A DNA stretch of 64,000 nucleotides. It comes from Rosenbergiella epipactidis (GTDB lineage: Bacteria; Pseudomonadota; Gammaproteobacteria; Enterobacterales; Enterobacteriaceae). A program made the translations under genes and the position numbers. Positions 62,954-64,000 of the stretch are shown here, in pieces (position 1 is the first letter of the stretch; each line of letters begins with the position of its first letter). Location: positions 62,001-126,000 of the forward strand of contig NZ_JABBFQ010000010.1 in the NCBI RefSeq assembly GCF_018494055.1. Reading direction: 5' to 3'. The notes under the pieces were generated by a model, which saw only the letters and a program-made list of their open reading frames with translations, searched no databases and had not been told where the DNA came from.

Positions 62954-63810
62954 TGAGGTACCCGCGACACAGCTGAATAGTATGGGAGACGCGCATAATC
63001 TAAACCTAAAAAGGAAATCATAGGTGTCTTGGTTAAGATCACTTCATTGGCTTGCTTACTCTCCCCAGCGCAAACCCCTATGCAGCGTTTTGTCGTAAGT
63101 TCATTGACCTCAAAACCTTTGTAAATTTCGCGAATGTAGGGCGTGTCACTATTCGATGCAATAACAGGAAAATATGAAGCTAACCCCTCAAGATGGTTCG
63201 CCAATTCCTGTTGGTCGGCCTTGTTAAACCCACTTGTGTGATAACTCGCGAAAGTATCGTCATAAGGTGGGTCGCAATACACGACATCCCCCGTTTTGAG
63301 CTGCTTTAAAGTATCTTGATACCCTGCGCAAAGAAACGTTGCTCGCTTTGCCTTTTCGGCAAACGCCAGAATTTCACGCTCAGGGAAGTAGGGCTTTTTA
63401 TAATTACCGTAAGGGACGTTAAATTGTCCTTTTTGGTTGTAGCGACAAAGCCCGCGGTAGCAGTGGCGGTTGAGAAAAAGGAATAAAGCCGCGCGAAAAG
63501 AACCTCCCTTGAGAGTACCTTGATTAAATGCTTGTCTAATCGCATTGAATCTAAGTTGCGAATTATTACCTTGAGTAAACATTGCTTTTGCGTGCGTCAA
63601 AAATGCAGAGGTATTCGCCTGGATCTGCACATAAAGATTAATTAAATCTGGATTGACGTCTGCAATCAGGTATTCGGGATAATCCGTTTCCATCATCACA
63701 GCACAAGAACCCGCGAAAGGTTCTACCAATCGCGAGCCATGAGGAAGGTGCTTTGCTAGTTCCAGCATGACGGCGGACTTATTGCCCGCCCATTTTAAAA
63801 TGGTGCTCAT
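62950..63810 (-). CDS. dam: DNA adenine methylase (Dam)
   Basis: The 286-residue protein is a D12-class N6-adenine methyltransferase: LKWAGNK (5-11), FAGSCAVMMET for SAM binding, and catalytic DPPY (180-183). Dam-like genes are common next to A in P2-like phages and may protect phage DNA from restriction or affect replication. GATC specificity is inferred from the family. Confidence 0.88.
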   Translation of the reverse strand: MSTILKWAGNKSAVMLELAKHLPHGSRLVEPFAGSCAVMMETDYPEYLIADVNPDLINLYVQIQANTSAFLTHAKAMFTQGNNSQLRFNAIRQAFNQGTLKGGSFRAALFLFLNRHCYRGLCRYNQKGQFNVPYGNYKKPYFPEREILAFAEKAKRATFLCAGYQDTLKQLKTGDVVYCDPPYDDTFASYHTSGFNKADQQELANHLEGLASYFPVIASNSDTPYIREIYKGFEVNELTTKRCIGVCAGESKQANEVILTKTPMISFLGLDYARLPYYSAVSRVPQ

Positions 63811-64000
63811 AGGCTTTCGCCCGCATCATTGAGCTTTGCAGAAATAATCGCATCTATATCCGTTTCCATTATGGGTGTGAAAGACATAACCACCCAATCA
63901 TCACCTCCCGGTATAAAACCCGCCACAGGCAATATGTGTGTAACCTTTACCAGTAACACCCTGTCGCATCTATAACCATTCCATTCACAGAGTTGTAAGA
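63807..64000 (-). CDS. DUF3850/ASCH-like protein, start beyond the window
   Basis: The frame is open from the window edge to a TGA overlapping the dam start (ATGA). The visible 63 residues include LCEWNGYRCDRVLLVKVTHIL, VAGFIPGGDDWVVMSF, which resemble the DUF3850 domain, an ASCH/PUA-like putative RNA-binding fold common in phages. The N-terminus is missing. The call is by pattern only. Confidence 0.5.
   Translation of the reverse strand, partial: LQLCEWNGYRCDRVLLVKVTHILPVAGFIPGGDDWVVMSFTPIMETDIDAIISAKLNDAGESL

Larger units (their letters stand above)
36911..64000. mobile_element. P2/186-type prophage (right portion cut by the window end)
   Basis: Everything from the 3' end of the tRNA-Ile2 gene to the end of the window follows the P2/186 gene order from ogr through the tail, lysis and head genes to Q, then A. 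The tRNA-Ile2 target and the DinI/Tum-like SOS pair are 186 features. All structural genes look intact, so the element may be functional. Integrase, repressor, cox and the second att site must lie beyond 64000. The element carries an AT-rich cargo cassette between Q and A. Confidence 0.93.

Overview
The window looks like a chromosome segment of a gammaproteobacterium of the order Enterobacterales. It carries clear relatives of E. coli fiu, yahK, yafE, cbl, lpxP, gsiABCD and the amidase ybeM, plus a Yersinia/Erwinia-style hmuRSTUV haem locus. Base composition is near 50% G+C over most of it. The family cannot be fixed from the sequence alone; Erwiniaceae or a close group is a guess.

Positions 1-36.8 kb are host chromosome. 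In order they hold: an old-yellow-enzyme reductase with an ArsR-type regulator; a YafE-type methyltransferase divergent from an XRE-type regulator; the catecholate siderophore receptor fiu behind a Fur box; an AT-rich patch with a frameshifted FeeM-like acyltransferase gene; yahK, a Nudix hydrolase and a membrane metallophosphoesterase; the Fur-box-preceded haem locus hmuRSTUV; a GH3 beta-glucosidase; a sulfur block (cbl, cupin, two flavin monooxygenases, GNAT, amino-acid-type ABC importer) that resembles the Bacillus ytmI/cmo operon for S-alkylcysteine salvage; yceI-like and lpxP; and a glutathione-themed group (gsiABCD, a deaminated-glutathione amidase, a gamma-glutamylcyclotransferase-like protein).

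From 36.87 kb to the end is a P2/186-type prophage entering at the 3' half of a tRNA-Ile2(CAU) gene, the site type used by phage 186. The whole late region is present and intact by eye: ogr, D, U, T, E/E' with a T6G frameshift site, FII, FI, G, H, I, J, W, V, S, R, lysis genes, holin, X, L, M, N, O, P, Q. Next come a cos-like region, a cargo cassette, an SOS-linked DinI/Tum-like pair, the replication gene A, dam, and a partial DUF3850-like gene. Integrase, repressor and the far att site lie beyond the window. Three TGT-N12-ACA sites fit Ogr control of the late operons.

The most interesting element is the AT-rich three-gene minus-strand operon at 57.74-59.94 kb, between Q and A. This is the tin/old position of P2, a known hotspot for anti-phage cargo. 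Its proteins are 366, 136 and 221 aa; I do not recognise the first, the second has a compact small-adaptor look, and the third has a D-x12-E-x-K pattern like a PD-(D/E)XK nuclease. A perfect CTGT-N8-ACAG LexA box lies about 47 bases upstream of the first gene, and a second lies before the DinI-like pair, so the cassette is predicted to be SOS-induced together with the prophage switch. It is a good candidate for an undescribed defence or inter-phage conflict system.
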